Source: an uncultured Sphingomonadales bacterium (GTDB lineage Bacteria > Pseudomonadota > Alphaproteobacteria > Sphingomonadales > Sphingomonadaceae). From it: a stretch of 22,178 bases of DNA. How positions within the stretch are numbered: the stretch's first letter is position 1; every line of letters begins with the position of its first letter. This document shows, in pieces, positions 13,523-21,023 of this stretch. The position numbers were made by a program, and so were the translations under genes. The notes under the pieces were generated by a model. That model was not told where the DNA came from. It worked only from the letters and a program-made list of their open reading frames with translations, and did no database searches. The stretch covers positions 1 to 22,178 of the forward strand of contig CAIKKO010000214.1 of NCBI GenBank assembly GCA_903828025.1, written 5' to 3'.

Positions 13523-15066
13523 CGGTGGCCCCAGGTTTGCGCGAACGAAGGCCGCCGCGTTTCAGCCGGATCGAGCAACCGCCCGAGCATCGCCGCGTGC
13601 GTCGGCGCGGCGGCCCGGTAGCGCTGCATCACCTCGCTGATCTGCCCGATCACCCCGCGCACATCCTCAAACGGCGCGGCATCGGCCAGCGGATCGAGCG
13701 CGGCGGGCACGATCCCCATGCCCGCCGCGACAAAGAACCAGCTCACGTCGGCAAACAGCTCGCGCCGCCGCGAGACGATACGCCCGGTGCGGCGGAACAA
13801 GTCCAGCTTCTGCGCCAGCGAATCCGGCGGAGTCTGCGCGCGGATCGCATCCCAGAACGGCTCGCCCACGCGGCGGTTGGGCAGATAGTGCAGCAGCAGG
13901 AAATCGCGGATATGCGCGTATTCGTCCGCCGCCTCGCGGTTGTAGGCCGCCGCCAGCACGGGATCGCAGTGCCGGTCCGGGAAGTAATCCAGCAGCCGGT
14001 TGAGCGCGGTGTGGATGAGGTGGATGCTGGTCGATTCCAGCGGTTCAAGAAACCCGCTCGAAAGCCCCACCGCGAGGCAATTCTTCACCCAGAACGCCTT
14101 GCGGTGCCCGGCGGTGAAACGCAGGAAGCGCGTCTCGGCCAGCGGCGCACCCGGCACAGCCTGGCGCAAGGTATCAGCCGCCGCGTCGTCGCTGACATGC
14201 GCGCTCGAATAGACATAGCCGTTGCCCACGCGCGATTGCAGCGGAATGCGCCAGCGCCAACCGGCGGCATGCGCGGCGGAAATCGTATAAGGCGCGGGCG
14301 GGCCGACAGTCTCGGTCGGCATCGCCACCGCGCGGTCGCACGGCAGCCAGTGCGTCCAGTCGTCATAGCCCGCATGGAGCGCGCCTTCGATCAGCAGGCC
14401 CCGGAAGCCCGAGCAGTCGATGAAGAAGTCGGCTTCAAGGCGCCGTCCATCCTCCAGCACGACCGCCGCAATCGCCCCGTCTTCGGCGAGGTCAGCGCGG
14501 GCGATGCGCGCGTCGATGTGCGCCGCGCCCTTGGCCACGGCATGGCGGTGCAAATACTGCGCCACCAGCCCGGCATCGAAATGCAGCGCATAATTGAGCG
14601 CACCGCCGGGGAAGCTACCATCGGGCGGCGGGAAGGCGAACTTGCCATGCTCCGCCAGCGCAATCGCGGGGCACAGATCGGCAAACGTCTCGCCGTGCCC
14701 CTCGGCGCGGTTCTTCCACCAGTAGTGATGGAACGGGCGCTGGTTGATCGTGACGCCGAGGTTCCCGAACGGGTGCCAGTAGCGGTGCCCCGGCTCCAGC
14801 CAGTCGTCAAACCGGATCGCCAGCTTGAACGTCGCCTGACAATGCCGAATGAAATCAACCTCGTCGATCCCGCAATGGCCGAGAAACTCGAACACCGGCG
14901 GGATCGTCGCCTCGCCCACGCCGACGGTGGGCACATCGCTCGATTCGATCAGCGTGATCTTGCAGCCCGATGGCGCAAGCACGTTGGCCAGCAGCGCCGC
15001 CGCCGACCACCCGGCCGTTCCGCCGCCAACAATCAGGATGGAGCGCAGAGGTTCATGCGTAGTCAT
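13519..15066 (-). CDS. Tryptophan-halogenase-family FAD-dependent protein
   Basis: The 515-residue protein shows the flavin-dependent halogenase marks. The FAD site GGGTAGW is at residues 14-20, a lysine in FKLAIRF (K81) matches the catalytic lysine position, and WRWRIP is at 270-275. FLEPLESTS is at 339-347, where E344 matches the catalytic glutamate. In tryptophan halogenases the last motif ends in glycine, which helps hold chloride; here it is S347. It needs reduced FAD from a partner reductase, none of which is in the window. Relatives beside TonB receptors in sphingomonads, Caulobacter and Xanthomonas are common; a few have been shown to brominate indoles, but their role in glycan loci is unknown. 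It heads an operon with the ROK kinase and regulator, overlapping the kinase by four bases. No clear ribosome site precedes the ATG. Confidence 0.9.
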   Translation of the reverse strand: MTTHEPLRSILIVGGGTAGWSAAALLANVLAPSGCKITLIESSDVPTVGVGEATIPPVFEFLGHCGIDEVDFIRHCQATFKLAIRFDDWLEPGHRYWHPFGNLGVTINQRPFHHYWWKNRAEGHGETFADLCPAIALAEHGKFAFPPPDGSFPGGALNYALHFDAGLVAQYLHRHAVAKGAAHIDARIARADLAEDGAIAAVVLEDGRRLEADFFIDCSGFRGLLIEGALHAGYDDWTHWLPCDRAVAMPTETVGPPAPYTISAAHAAGWRWRIPLQSRVGNGYVYSSAHVSDDAAADTLRQAVPGAPLAETRFLRFTAGHRKAFWVKNCLAVGLSSGFLEPLESTSIHLIHTALNRLLDYFPDRHCDPVLAAAYNREAADEYAHIRDFLLLHYLPNRRVGEPFWDAIRAQTPPDSLAQKLDLFRRTGRIVSRRRELFADVSWFFVAAGMGIVPAALDPLADAAPFEDVRGVIGQISEVMQRYRAAAPTHAAMLGRLLDPAETRRPSFAQTWGHR

Positions 15067-15092
15067 GACGTTGGCCCGGTGCTGGCAAAGAC

Positions 15093-15115
15093 ATCGCGCG
15101 ATAGCATGGCCATGC
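15093..15115. promoter_or_regulatory. Two adjacent perfect palindromes upstream of the halogenase-family operon
   Basis: ATCGCGCGAT (15093-15102) and GCATGGCCATGC (15104-15115) are perfect palindromes separated by one base. They lie 27-49 bases upstream of the operon's first ATG, inside the 121-base gap after the receptor gene. They are plausible sites for a dimeric regulator such as the ROK protein or could structure the leader. Short GC palindromes arise by chance in such DNA, so this is tentative. Confidence 0.3.
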
Positions 15116-15126
15116 CCGCGCGCAGG

Positions 15127-15161
15127 ACAAGAAAGGGGGGAAGGCCATCGGCCCTCCCCCC
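15127..15161 (-). terminator. Probable intrinsic terminator of the TonB receptor gene
   Basis: On the minus strand a strong stem, GGGGGGAGGGCC and GGCCTTCCCCCC around GAT, is followed by TTTCTTGT. It begins 27 bases after the receptor stop codon. The long GC stem plus a short T-rich tail fits a factor-independent terminator. It would separate the receptor transcript from the halogenase/kinase/regulator operon, or let only a fraction read through. Confidence 0.75.
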
Positions 15162-15187
15162 AGTGACTCCGAGGGAGAGGAGTCTGG

Positions 15188-18100
15188 TCAGAAGTTGAAC
15201 TTCACACCCGCGAACACCCGGCGCGAACCCGATTCATACCGGAACGGCAGTTCGGGGAACTGCAGGTAAGTCTTGGTGTTTTCCTTGTTCAGGTTGATCC
15301 CTTCGAGGAACACGTTGAAGTTCGGCGTCACCTGATACGAAACCTGCCCATCGAGCTGGCCATAAGGCTTCTGGTAGATGCCGAGCGTGCGCGTCACCCC
15401 GCCATCGCCGAAGCCGAAGTTGCCGAGATAGGCCTTCGAACGCCATGAATACGACGCACGCGCCGCGAACCCGTGGGTTTCGAAATAGACCTGCCCGTTG
15501 AACGAATGCTTCGACACACCCGGCAGCGGCAGGCCCGCCACGAAATCGTTGCTGAACTCGGTGGTGGAATCCGAGAACGTGTAGTTCGCGGTGAAGCCGA
15601 GCCCGAACGGGAAGGCATATTGCGCCGCCAGTTCGAAGCCCTTGACCCGGCCGCCCGAACCGTTGACCGGCTGCGACACCGGACCGATCCGCCCGCCCGC
15701 CTGATCGTTCACGAACACCGGCACGGTCTGCGTGACGACGAAGCTATCGACTTCCTTCCAGAAGAACCCGGCCGAAACCAAGCCCTGACGGCCGAAGTAG
15801 TATTCCAGCCCAAGGTCGAACTGATAGGCGCGGTAAGGATCGAGCCCCGCGTTGCCCCGGCTGCCGCTGGTGAACAGGAACTTGTCGGTCGCGGCATCGC
15901 GGGTGAAATCGGTCGCAAAGCCCCGGCCCAAATCGAACAGCGGCTGGCGCGAGACGACGCGGGCCGCCGAAGCGCGCACCTTGATCGCATCGGTCGCATC
16001 GACCACCACGTTCAGGCTCGGCAGGAAGTCGGTGTACGACCGCTCGACGCTGGTCGTGTCGAAGTCCTTGACCACCCCGTTCCAGCTGTCGGTGCCCCAG
16101 TATGTCGGGTTCGCGGTGCCCTGGTTCTGGTCGACCTTGAGCTTGGTATCGACAATGCGCAGGCCGACGTTGACATGGAACGTGTCATCCTTGCCGCCGA
16201 TATCGGCCATGACATAGCCGGTCTTGGTCTCTTCCTTGACGAGGAAGGTCTGCAGCGGATCCTGGAAGAAGCTGAACGGCGTGGACGGATACAGGCTCTG
16301 GATCCACTTCAGCGCATTCACCATCTGCGCGCGGTTCTGGATCAAGAGCTTGCCGCCCGGAACATTGGGATTGAGCAGCGTTTCCACCCGGCCCGCATTG
16401 CTGGTGAACGTATCATAGGGCGTGATCAGCGCGGGCGAATTGCCGAAACGGCTGCAACCCTTGAACGCGGCGGGCTTGTTGGCTTCGGGCAGATCGCAGA
16501 TCTTGTAGCCGATCGCGCCGTCCTGGAAGTAGCCGAACGGCGTGTAGTTGTAGTTGAACGTGGGGTCGCGTTCGGCCAGCGGGATCTTGGTCGCGTCGAT
16601 CTCGCCCTTGCCCGAATAGTCCGCCAGATAGCGGCCCGAGGTGAAGTCCACCTTGCGCTGGCCATAGCGGAAGCCCGCGCTGATGGTGATCTTGCCGGAT
16701 TCGGACGGGTTAACGTCCCACGCGAAATCAGCGCGGATCGAGTGGCCGTCGATCTTCGAGCGATCCCCGAACGCCCAGTGCGACTTGAAGAAGCCGTTGG
16801 CCGGGTTGCCAAACAAATCCGCCGGGCTGCCCGGAGCGATGCCGAAGGTCGGAAAATCGCCGTTCTTGTAAGTGAAATCGAATGTCGAAGGCGCGGCGCT
16901 GTTGAGCGCGACGCCATCGGTCAGCGGGCCGCCCACCGCGCCCTGACGGACAGTGTACTTGGTGAACCGCACGTCGTTGTTGGCGACATCGCGCAGCAGC
17001 TTGCCGGTCGAATAGGTCGCCGCCACGGTGGCGCGGAAGTTGCTGCCGTTGTCGAACTTGGTGTTGAACTGCAGGTTGTCCGACCGGATGCTGGACTCGT
17101 CCACCACCGAGATCGCCTCGGCCGATTGCGCGCGGATCGTGCCGCTTTCGAGCACGCCGTTGCTGTCGATCTTGTAGCCCGGCAGCAGCCCGAGCGATTC
17201 GCCCTGGCCGAACGGGAACTTCACCGAACCCTCGCGCGTGTCCACCTTGAGATCGGAGTGGAAGTACTGCAGGTCCATGCTCAGCGTGTCGGTCGGCCGG
17301 AACGCGAGGCCCACCGAAACGCCCCAGCGCGTGCGGTACTGCTCGCGGTCGGTCACGTAGCGGTATTCGGGCGCGTAGTAGTTGGTCGGCACCGTCGCGG
17401 TATCGCGGCGGCCTGCGCCGAACGCCCAGTTGCCGCGGTTTTCGCCGCCGAGAATGTCGTAGTGGCCGTTGGTCTTGCTGTAGCTGCCCGAAACGATCAC
17501 GCCGAACTTGTCGTTGAAGTTGTAGCTCGCCACCAGCGCGCCGGTCGGCTTCCAGCCTTCGATGCCGCTCGCCTTGTTGAGCCGGGCGTTGCCCGCGATG
17601 GTCAGCCCGCGCTTCAGATCGAGCGGGTTGCGCGTCTTGAGGTTGACGATGCCGCCAAGCCCGCCTTCGAGCAGCGCGGCGTTGGGCGACTTGAACACTT
17701 CGACCCCGCCGATGAGTTCGGACGGCACGCTTTCCAGGCTGTCGGTGCGGGTGAAGTTGCCCTCGCCCACTTTGAACACTTCCTGCCCGGTCACGAACAG
17801 CTCGCCGTTGAGCACGGTGACGTTCTGCTCGAGGCCCCGGATGCGGACTTTGGTGCCCTGCCCGTTCTCGCGGTCGATCTGCACGCCCGGCAGGCGCTGC
17901 AGCGATTCGGTGATGTTCTGATCGGGGAACTTGCCGATATCTTCGGCGCTCACCGATTCGATGATGAGGTTCGAATTGCGCTTGGCATCGAGCGCGGCTT
18001 CAAGCGAACGGCGAAAGCCGGTGACGACGATCGGCGCGGCCGCGTCATCCGCAGCGGCCGCTCCCGCACCCGCATTTTGGGCGGCTTGCTGCGGGGCAGC

Positions 18101-18190
18101 CTGCGCGGCGGCCTGATTCGAAACCAGCAAGGCAAGCATCGAAGCTGCACCCAGCAGCACCGTTCTCGGGCGGATAAAACCTTGAGACAT
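15188..18190 (-). CDS. TonB-dependent outer-membrane receptor (Xanthomonas/Caulobacter-expanded class)
   Basis: The 1000-residue protein has a signal peptide (about 1-31, ending near AAAQA), a spacer rich in Ala and Gln, a VVTGFRRSLEAALDAKRN segment (55-72), and a plug domain (DIGKFPDQNITESLQRLPG at 84-102, then VRIRGL). The long beta-barrel ends in the aromatic residue expected for outer-membrane insertion (VFAGVKFNF). It would use TonB energy to import a large ligand, here probably an oligosaccharide or glycoside given the flanking glycosidases. The ATG at 18190 is preferred over one at 18226 because AGGAGGGG precedes it at good distance and the signal peptide then starts properly. A candidate operator overlaps a TTGACA box upstream. 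A hairpin-forming GGCGGC/GCCGCC pair sits just before the ribosome site. Family is secure; ligand is inferred. Confidence 0.95.
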   Translation of the reverse strand: MSQGFIRPRTVLLGAASMLALLVSNQAAAQAAPQQAAQNAGAGAAAADDAAAPIVVTGFRRSLEAALDAKRNSNLIIESVSAEDIGKFPDQNITESLQRLPGVQIDRENGQGTKVRIRGLEQNVTVLNGELFVTGQEVFKVGEGNFTRTDSLESVPSELIGGVEVFKSPNAALLEGGLGGIVNLKTRNPLDLKRGLTIAGNARLNKASGIEGWKPTGALVASYNFNDKFGVIVSGSYSKTNGHYDILGGENRGNWAFGAGRRDTATVPTNYYAPEYRYVTDREQYRTRWGVSVGLAFRPTDTLSMDLQYFHSDLKVDTREGSVKFPFGQGESLGLLPGYKIDSNGVLESGTIRAQSAEAISVVDESSIRSDNLQFNTKFDNGSNFRATVAATYSTGKLLRDVANNDVRFTKYTVRQGAVGGPLTDGVALNSAAPSTFDFTYKNGDFPTFGIAPGSPADLFGNPANGFFKSHWAFGDRSKIDGHSIRADFAWDVNPSESGKITISAGFRYGQRKVDFTSGRYLADYSGKGEIDATKIPLAERDPTFNYNYTPFGYFQDGAIGYKICDLPEANKPAAFKGCSRFGNSPALITPYDTFTSNAGRVETLLNPNVPGGKLLIQNRAQMVNALKWIQSLYPSTPFSFFQDPLQTFLVKEETKTGYVMADIGGKDDTFHVNVGLRIVDTKLKVDQNQGTANPTYWGTDSWNGVVKDFDTTSVERSYTDFLPSLNVVVDATDAIKVRASAARVVSRQPLFDLGRGFATDFTRDAATDKFLFTSGSRGNAGLDPYRAYQFDLGLEYYFGRQGLVSAGFFWKEVDSFVVTQTVPVFVNDQAGGRIGPVSQPVNGSGGRVKGFELAAQYAFPFGLGFTANYTFSDSTTEFSNDFVAGLPLPGVSKHSFNGQVYFETHGFAARASYSWRSKAYLGNFGFGDGGVTRTLGIYQKPYGQLDGQVSYQVTPNFNVFLEGINLNKENTKTYLQFPELPFRYESGSRRVFAGVKFNF

Positions 18191-18296
18191 CAACTTTCCC
18201 CTCCTGTTTGGCGGCCGACACCGCACCGGTGCCGCCCTGCTCTAGCTCCCAGTCAGCACTCCTGATCCATCGTGCCGGGAGCGTCTGGCGTGCTTG

Positions 18297-18325
18297 AAAT
18301 ACGCGCATTGGCCGTCTAATGTCAA
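18297..18325 (-). promoter_or_regulatory. Candidate promoter of the TonB receptor gene
   Basis: On the minus strand a perfect TTGACA (18325-18320) is followed after 18 bases by TATTTC (18301-18296) or after 17 by GTATTT. The -35 match is perfect, the -10 poor. It would give a leader of about 100 bases before the ATG at 18190. The TTGACA is embedded in the palindrome 18320-18333, so a repressor bound there would block polymerase. Confidence 0.4.
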
Positions 18326-18333
18326 CGTTGTCA
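18320..18333. promoter_or_regulatory. Candidate LacI-type operator in the receptor/GH3 divergent region
   Basis: TGTCAACGTTGTCA is a 14-base palindrome with one mismatched pair and the central CG typical of LacI-family operators. It lies in the 224-base region between the divergent receptor and GH3 genes, overlapping the receptor's TTGACA box. For the GH3 gene it lies just upstream of a TATCAT (18343-18348) that could be the -10. It shares 11 of 14 bases with the sequence at 20974-20987, upstream of the GH2-type gene. The rest of this intergenic region shows an AT-rich patch at 18334-18360 and no gene. Confidence 0.6.
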
Positions 18334-18414
18334 GGATATTTATATCATCATGTTTAATTATTCTCGGAATCCGCCGGTATCACGCGGTTTCGAGGCGGGG
18401 GAGAAAGCCAAGCG

Positions 18415-20931
18415 ATGATCCGGGTTGCCACAATTTTGCTGACGAGCGCCGCGCTCGCCGCGCTTTCCTCTCCGCTCCGTGCCGCCGATTCGCCCCCCTC
18501 CGCGCCGCAGTCTTCCACAATTCACCCTGCCGCATGGCCGCAAATTGCCTGGCCCAAAGTCGTTTCGGACGCCGATGAAGCGCGGATTTCCGCGATTCTC
18601 GCGAAAATGGATGCCGCGTGCAAAGTCGGCCAGGTCATTCAGGGCGATATCGCCAGCCTCACCCCCGCCGATGTGGAAAAGTACAATCTCGGCTCGGTGC
18701 TCAACGGCGGAAACTCCGGCCCCGGCGGCAACGACCTCGCCCCCGCGCCGGACTGGCTCAAGCTGGCCGACGCGTTTTACGCGGCCTCGACTCGGGACCG
18801 GCCGGGCTGTCCGGGCATTCCGGCGATCTGGGGGACGGACGCGGTCCACGGCCACAGCAACATCATCGGCGCGACGCTGTTTCCGCACAATGTCGGCCTC
18901 GGCGCGATGCGTGATCCCGATCTGATCGAGCGCATTGGTGCGGCCACCGCCGCGGAAATCCGCGTGACCGGTCAGGAATGGACGTTCGCGCCGACCGTGA
19001 CCGTGCCGCAGGATTACCGCTGGGGCCGCGCTTACGAAGGCTATTCGTCCGATCCGGCGCTCGTTGCCAGCTATGTCGGGCGGATGGTGCGCGGGTTGCA
19101 AGGCCCACCCTCGACCGCGCCGATGCTCGCGGGGCCGCATGTGCTGGCCAGCACCAAGCATTTCCTCGCCGATGGCGCGACCGAGAACGGACGCGATCAG
19201 GGCGATGCGAAAATCGACGAAACCACCCTGCGGCTGGTCCACGGCGCGCCCTACCTCCCCGCGATCGAGAACGGCGTCGCCACGGTAATGACCAGCTTTT
19301 CGAGCTGGAACGGGGTCAAGATCGCCGGGAGCAAGGCGCTTGTCACCGATCTGCTCAAGGACCGGCTCGGGTTCGGCGGCATGGTCGTGACCGATTGGAA
19401 CGCGCACGGCCAGATCCCCGGCTGCACCACCGCAAGCTGCCCGCAAGCGCTGCTCGCCGGGGTGGACATGATCATGGCGCCCGATAGCTGGAAGCCTTTG
19501 CGCGACAGCCTGCTGCGCCAAGTGCAGGACGGCACCGTGCCGATGGCGCGGCTGGACGATGCGGTTGCGCGCATCTTGCGCGTGAAAATGCGGCTCGGGC
19601 TGTTCGAAGCGGGCGCGCCCTCCACGCGGCTGCTCGCCGGGCGCTGGGATGTGCTCGGCAGCCCCGATCACCGCGCCGTCGCGCGCGAAGCGGTGCGCAA
19701 GTCGCTGGTCCTGCTCAAGAACACTGGCGTCCTGCCGCTGCGGCCGGGCGCGCAGATTCTGGTGGCGGGCGACGGCACGGATGATGTCGCGCGCCAATCC
19801 GGCGGCTGGACCCTGAGCTGGCAAGGCACCGGCCTCAGCAACACGCTGTTCCCCGGCGCGACCACGCTGTGGCAGGGGATCAAGGCCGCAGCCGAAGCGG
19901 GCGGCGGCGCAGCCGAACTCGCGCCGGACGGGCATTTCACGCACAAACCCGATGCTGCCGTGGTCGTGTTCGGCGAAACGCCTTATGCCGAATTTCAGGG
20001 CGATCTCCGATCGTTGCAGCTGCGCAGCGACCTCACGGGCCCGCTCGCGACGATGCAGGCCTTGCGCGCACAAGGCGTGCCGGTCGTCGCGGTCATGCTC
20101 ACCGGGCGGCCCTTGTTCGTGAACCCCGAACTCAACGCCGCAGATGCTTTCGTGGTGGCATGGCTGCCCGGATCGGAAGGCGGCGGGCTGGCCGATGTGC
20201 TGTTCGCACGGGGCGGCGCAGACTTTCAGGGCCGCTTGCCGATGGCGTGGCCGCGCAGCGCGCGGGCGGACGATGCGGCGCAGTTTCCCTTCGGCTTCGG
20301 GCTCACCATGGCGGCGGGACCGACGGCGTGGGCCCCCTTGAGCGAAGCCCCCGGCGTTGCGGCAGAGGCGGTGACCGGCGTGTTCCTGCAGCGCGGAAAG
20401 GCCGCGCCGGGCTGGACTCTCACGCTCACCGATCCGGACAATCCGCCGCTGCGGGTCGACACGGTACCCGCGCAGACAATAGGCGGACGGATCGCGATCA
20501 CCGCGCTGGACAAGGACGTGCAGGAAGGCGCGCGCCAGATCACGCTGCGCGCCGGGGCCAGGCCCGCCATGATCGAACTGGAGAGCACCAGACCGGTCGA
20601 CATGGCGCGCGAGACCAACGGCGATGTGCTGCTGGTGCTAACGCTAAAGCTGGATGCGAAACCCGGCGCGCCGGTCACGCTCGCGGCGCGCTGCGGGGAT
20701 GCCGCCTGCGGTGCTCCGGTCGCGCTGCCCGAACTCGCCAAACTCAGCCCGGGCCAGTGGCAGGATCTGGCCGTGCCGCTCAAATGCCTCCTGCCCGCCG
20801 GAGCGGACAGCCACCGGGTCAGCAGCCCGTTCGTGCTCATGACCAAAGGCGCGCTCTCGCTGGGCCTCGCGAGTGTCGTGCTGGGCACCCATGCCGATGT
20901 GGTATCGGGGTGTCTGCGCGGAGCCAATTAA
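18415..20931 (+). CDS. Exported glycoside hydrolase family 3 beta-glucosidase-type enzyme
   Basis: The 838-residue enzyme has a signal peptide (about 1-24) and should act in the periplasm. The N-terminal GH3 barrel contains IWGTDAVHGHSN (138-149), STKHFLADGAT (246-256) and the nucleophile D327 in VVTDW. The second domain has the acid/base segment GETPYAEFQGD with E521 and E526, as in barley exoglucanase-type and ExoP-type enzymes. About 190 further residues (from about 645) form a beta-rich tail likely to be a carbohydrate-binding-like domain. The family releases glucose from beta-1,3/1,4-glucans or glucosides. GGGGGAG stands about ten bases before the ATG at 18415. It is divergent from the receptor gene and shares its candidate operator, so uptake and cleavage are probably induced together. 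It differs from the GH3 at the left edge, which ends in an Fn3-like domain. Confidence 0.94.
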   Translation: MIRVATILLTSAALAALSSPLRAADSPPSAPQSSTIHPAAWPQIAWPKVVSDADEARISAILAKMDAACKVGQVIQGDIASLTPADVEKYNLGSVLNGGNSGPGGNDLAPAPDWLKLADAFYAASTRDRPGCPGIPAIWGTDAVHGHSNIIGATLFPHNVGLGAMRDPDLIERIGAATAAEIRVTGQEWTFAPTVTVPQDYRWGRAYEGYSSDPALVASYVGRMVRGLQGPPSTAPMLAGPHVLASTKHFLADGATENGRDQGDAKIDETTLRLVHGAPYLPAIENGVATVMTSFSSWNGVKIAGSKALVTDLLKDRLGFGGMVVTDWNAHGQIPGCTTASCPQALLAGVDMIMAPDSWKPLRDSLLRQVQDGTVPMARLDDAVARILRVKMRLGLFEAGAPSTRLLAGRWDVLGSPDHRAVAREAVRKSLVLLKNTGVLPLRPGAQILVAGDGTDDVARQSGGWTLSWQGTGLSNTLFPGATTLWQGIKAAAEAGGGAAELAPDGHFTHKPDAAVVVFGETPYAEFQGDLRSLQLRSDLTGPLATMQALRAQGVPVVAVMLTGRPLFVNPELNAADAFVVAWLPGSEGGGLADVLFARGGADFQGRLPMAWPRSARADDAAQFPFGFGLTMAAGPTAWAPLSEAPGVAAEAVTGVFLQRGKAAPGWTLTLTDPDNPPLRVDTVPAQTIGGRIAITALDKDVQEGARQITLRAGARPAMIELESTRPVDMARETNGDVLLVLTLKLDAKPGAPVTLAARCGDAACGAPVALPELAKLSPGQWQDLAVPLKCLLPAGADSHRVSSPFVLMTKGALSLGLASVVLGTHADVVSGCLRGAN

Positions 20932-20973
20932 TGCATGACACATTCATATAAAATCGCCTAGCATGAGGCCAAT

Positions 20974-20987
20974 TGATACCGTTGTCA
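20974..20987. promoter_or_regulatory. Second candidate LacI-type operator, upstream of the GH2-type gene
   Basis: TGATACCGTTGTCA is a partial palindrome (10 of 14 positions symmetric) with central CG and 11 of 14 bases shared with the site at 18320. It lies 37 bases before the ATG at 21024, in the 92-base gap after the GH3 gene. A TATAAA at 20947-20952 could be a -10 box, which would place the site shortly after the transcription start. The GH2-type gene therefore probably has its own regulated promoter. Confidence 0.5.
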
Positions 20988-21023
20988 GAAACCAGACACG
21001 GAGCCACACGGGAGAGACCAGCC

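Noticed and set aside
15061..15080. CATGACGTTGGC before the halogenase-family start as a third LacI operator
   Set aside because: It shares only a short ACGTTG core, lacks the symmetric arm, and overlaps the start codon.
13525..15198. Open frame of 557 codons on the plus strand opposite the halogenase-family gene
   Set aside because: It has low-complexity Arg/Ala-rich translation and no motif; the minus strand has clear FAD and WxWxIP motifs.
15473..18265. Very long open frame (930 codons) on the plus strand opposite the TonB receptor gene
   Set aside because: It is the mirror of GC-rich codons in the receptor. Its translation is rich in Arg, Ala, Glu and His with no domain, while the receptor frame has signal peptide, plug and barrel.
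18358..20073. Open frame of 571 codons on the minus strand opposite the GH3 gene
   Set aside because: It is antisense to a well-marked GH3 enzyme, has no recognisable domain, and is explained by third-position GC bias.
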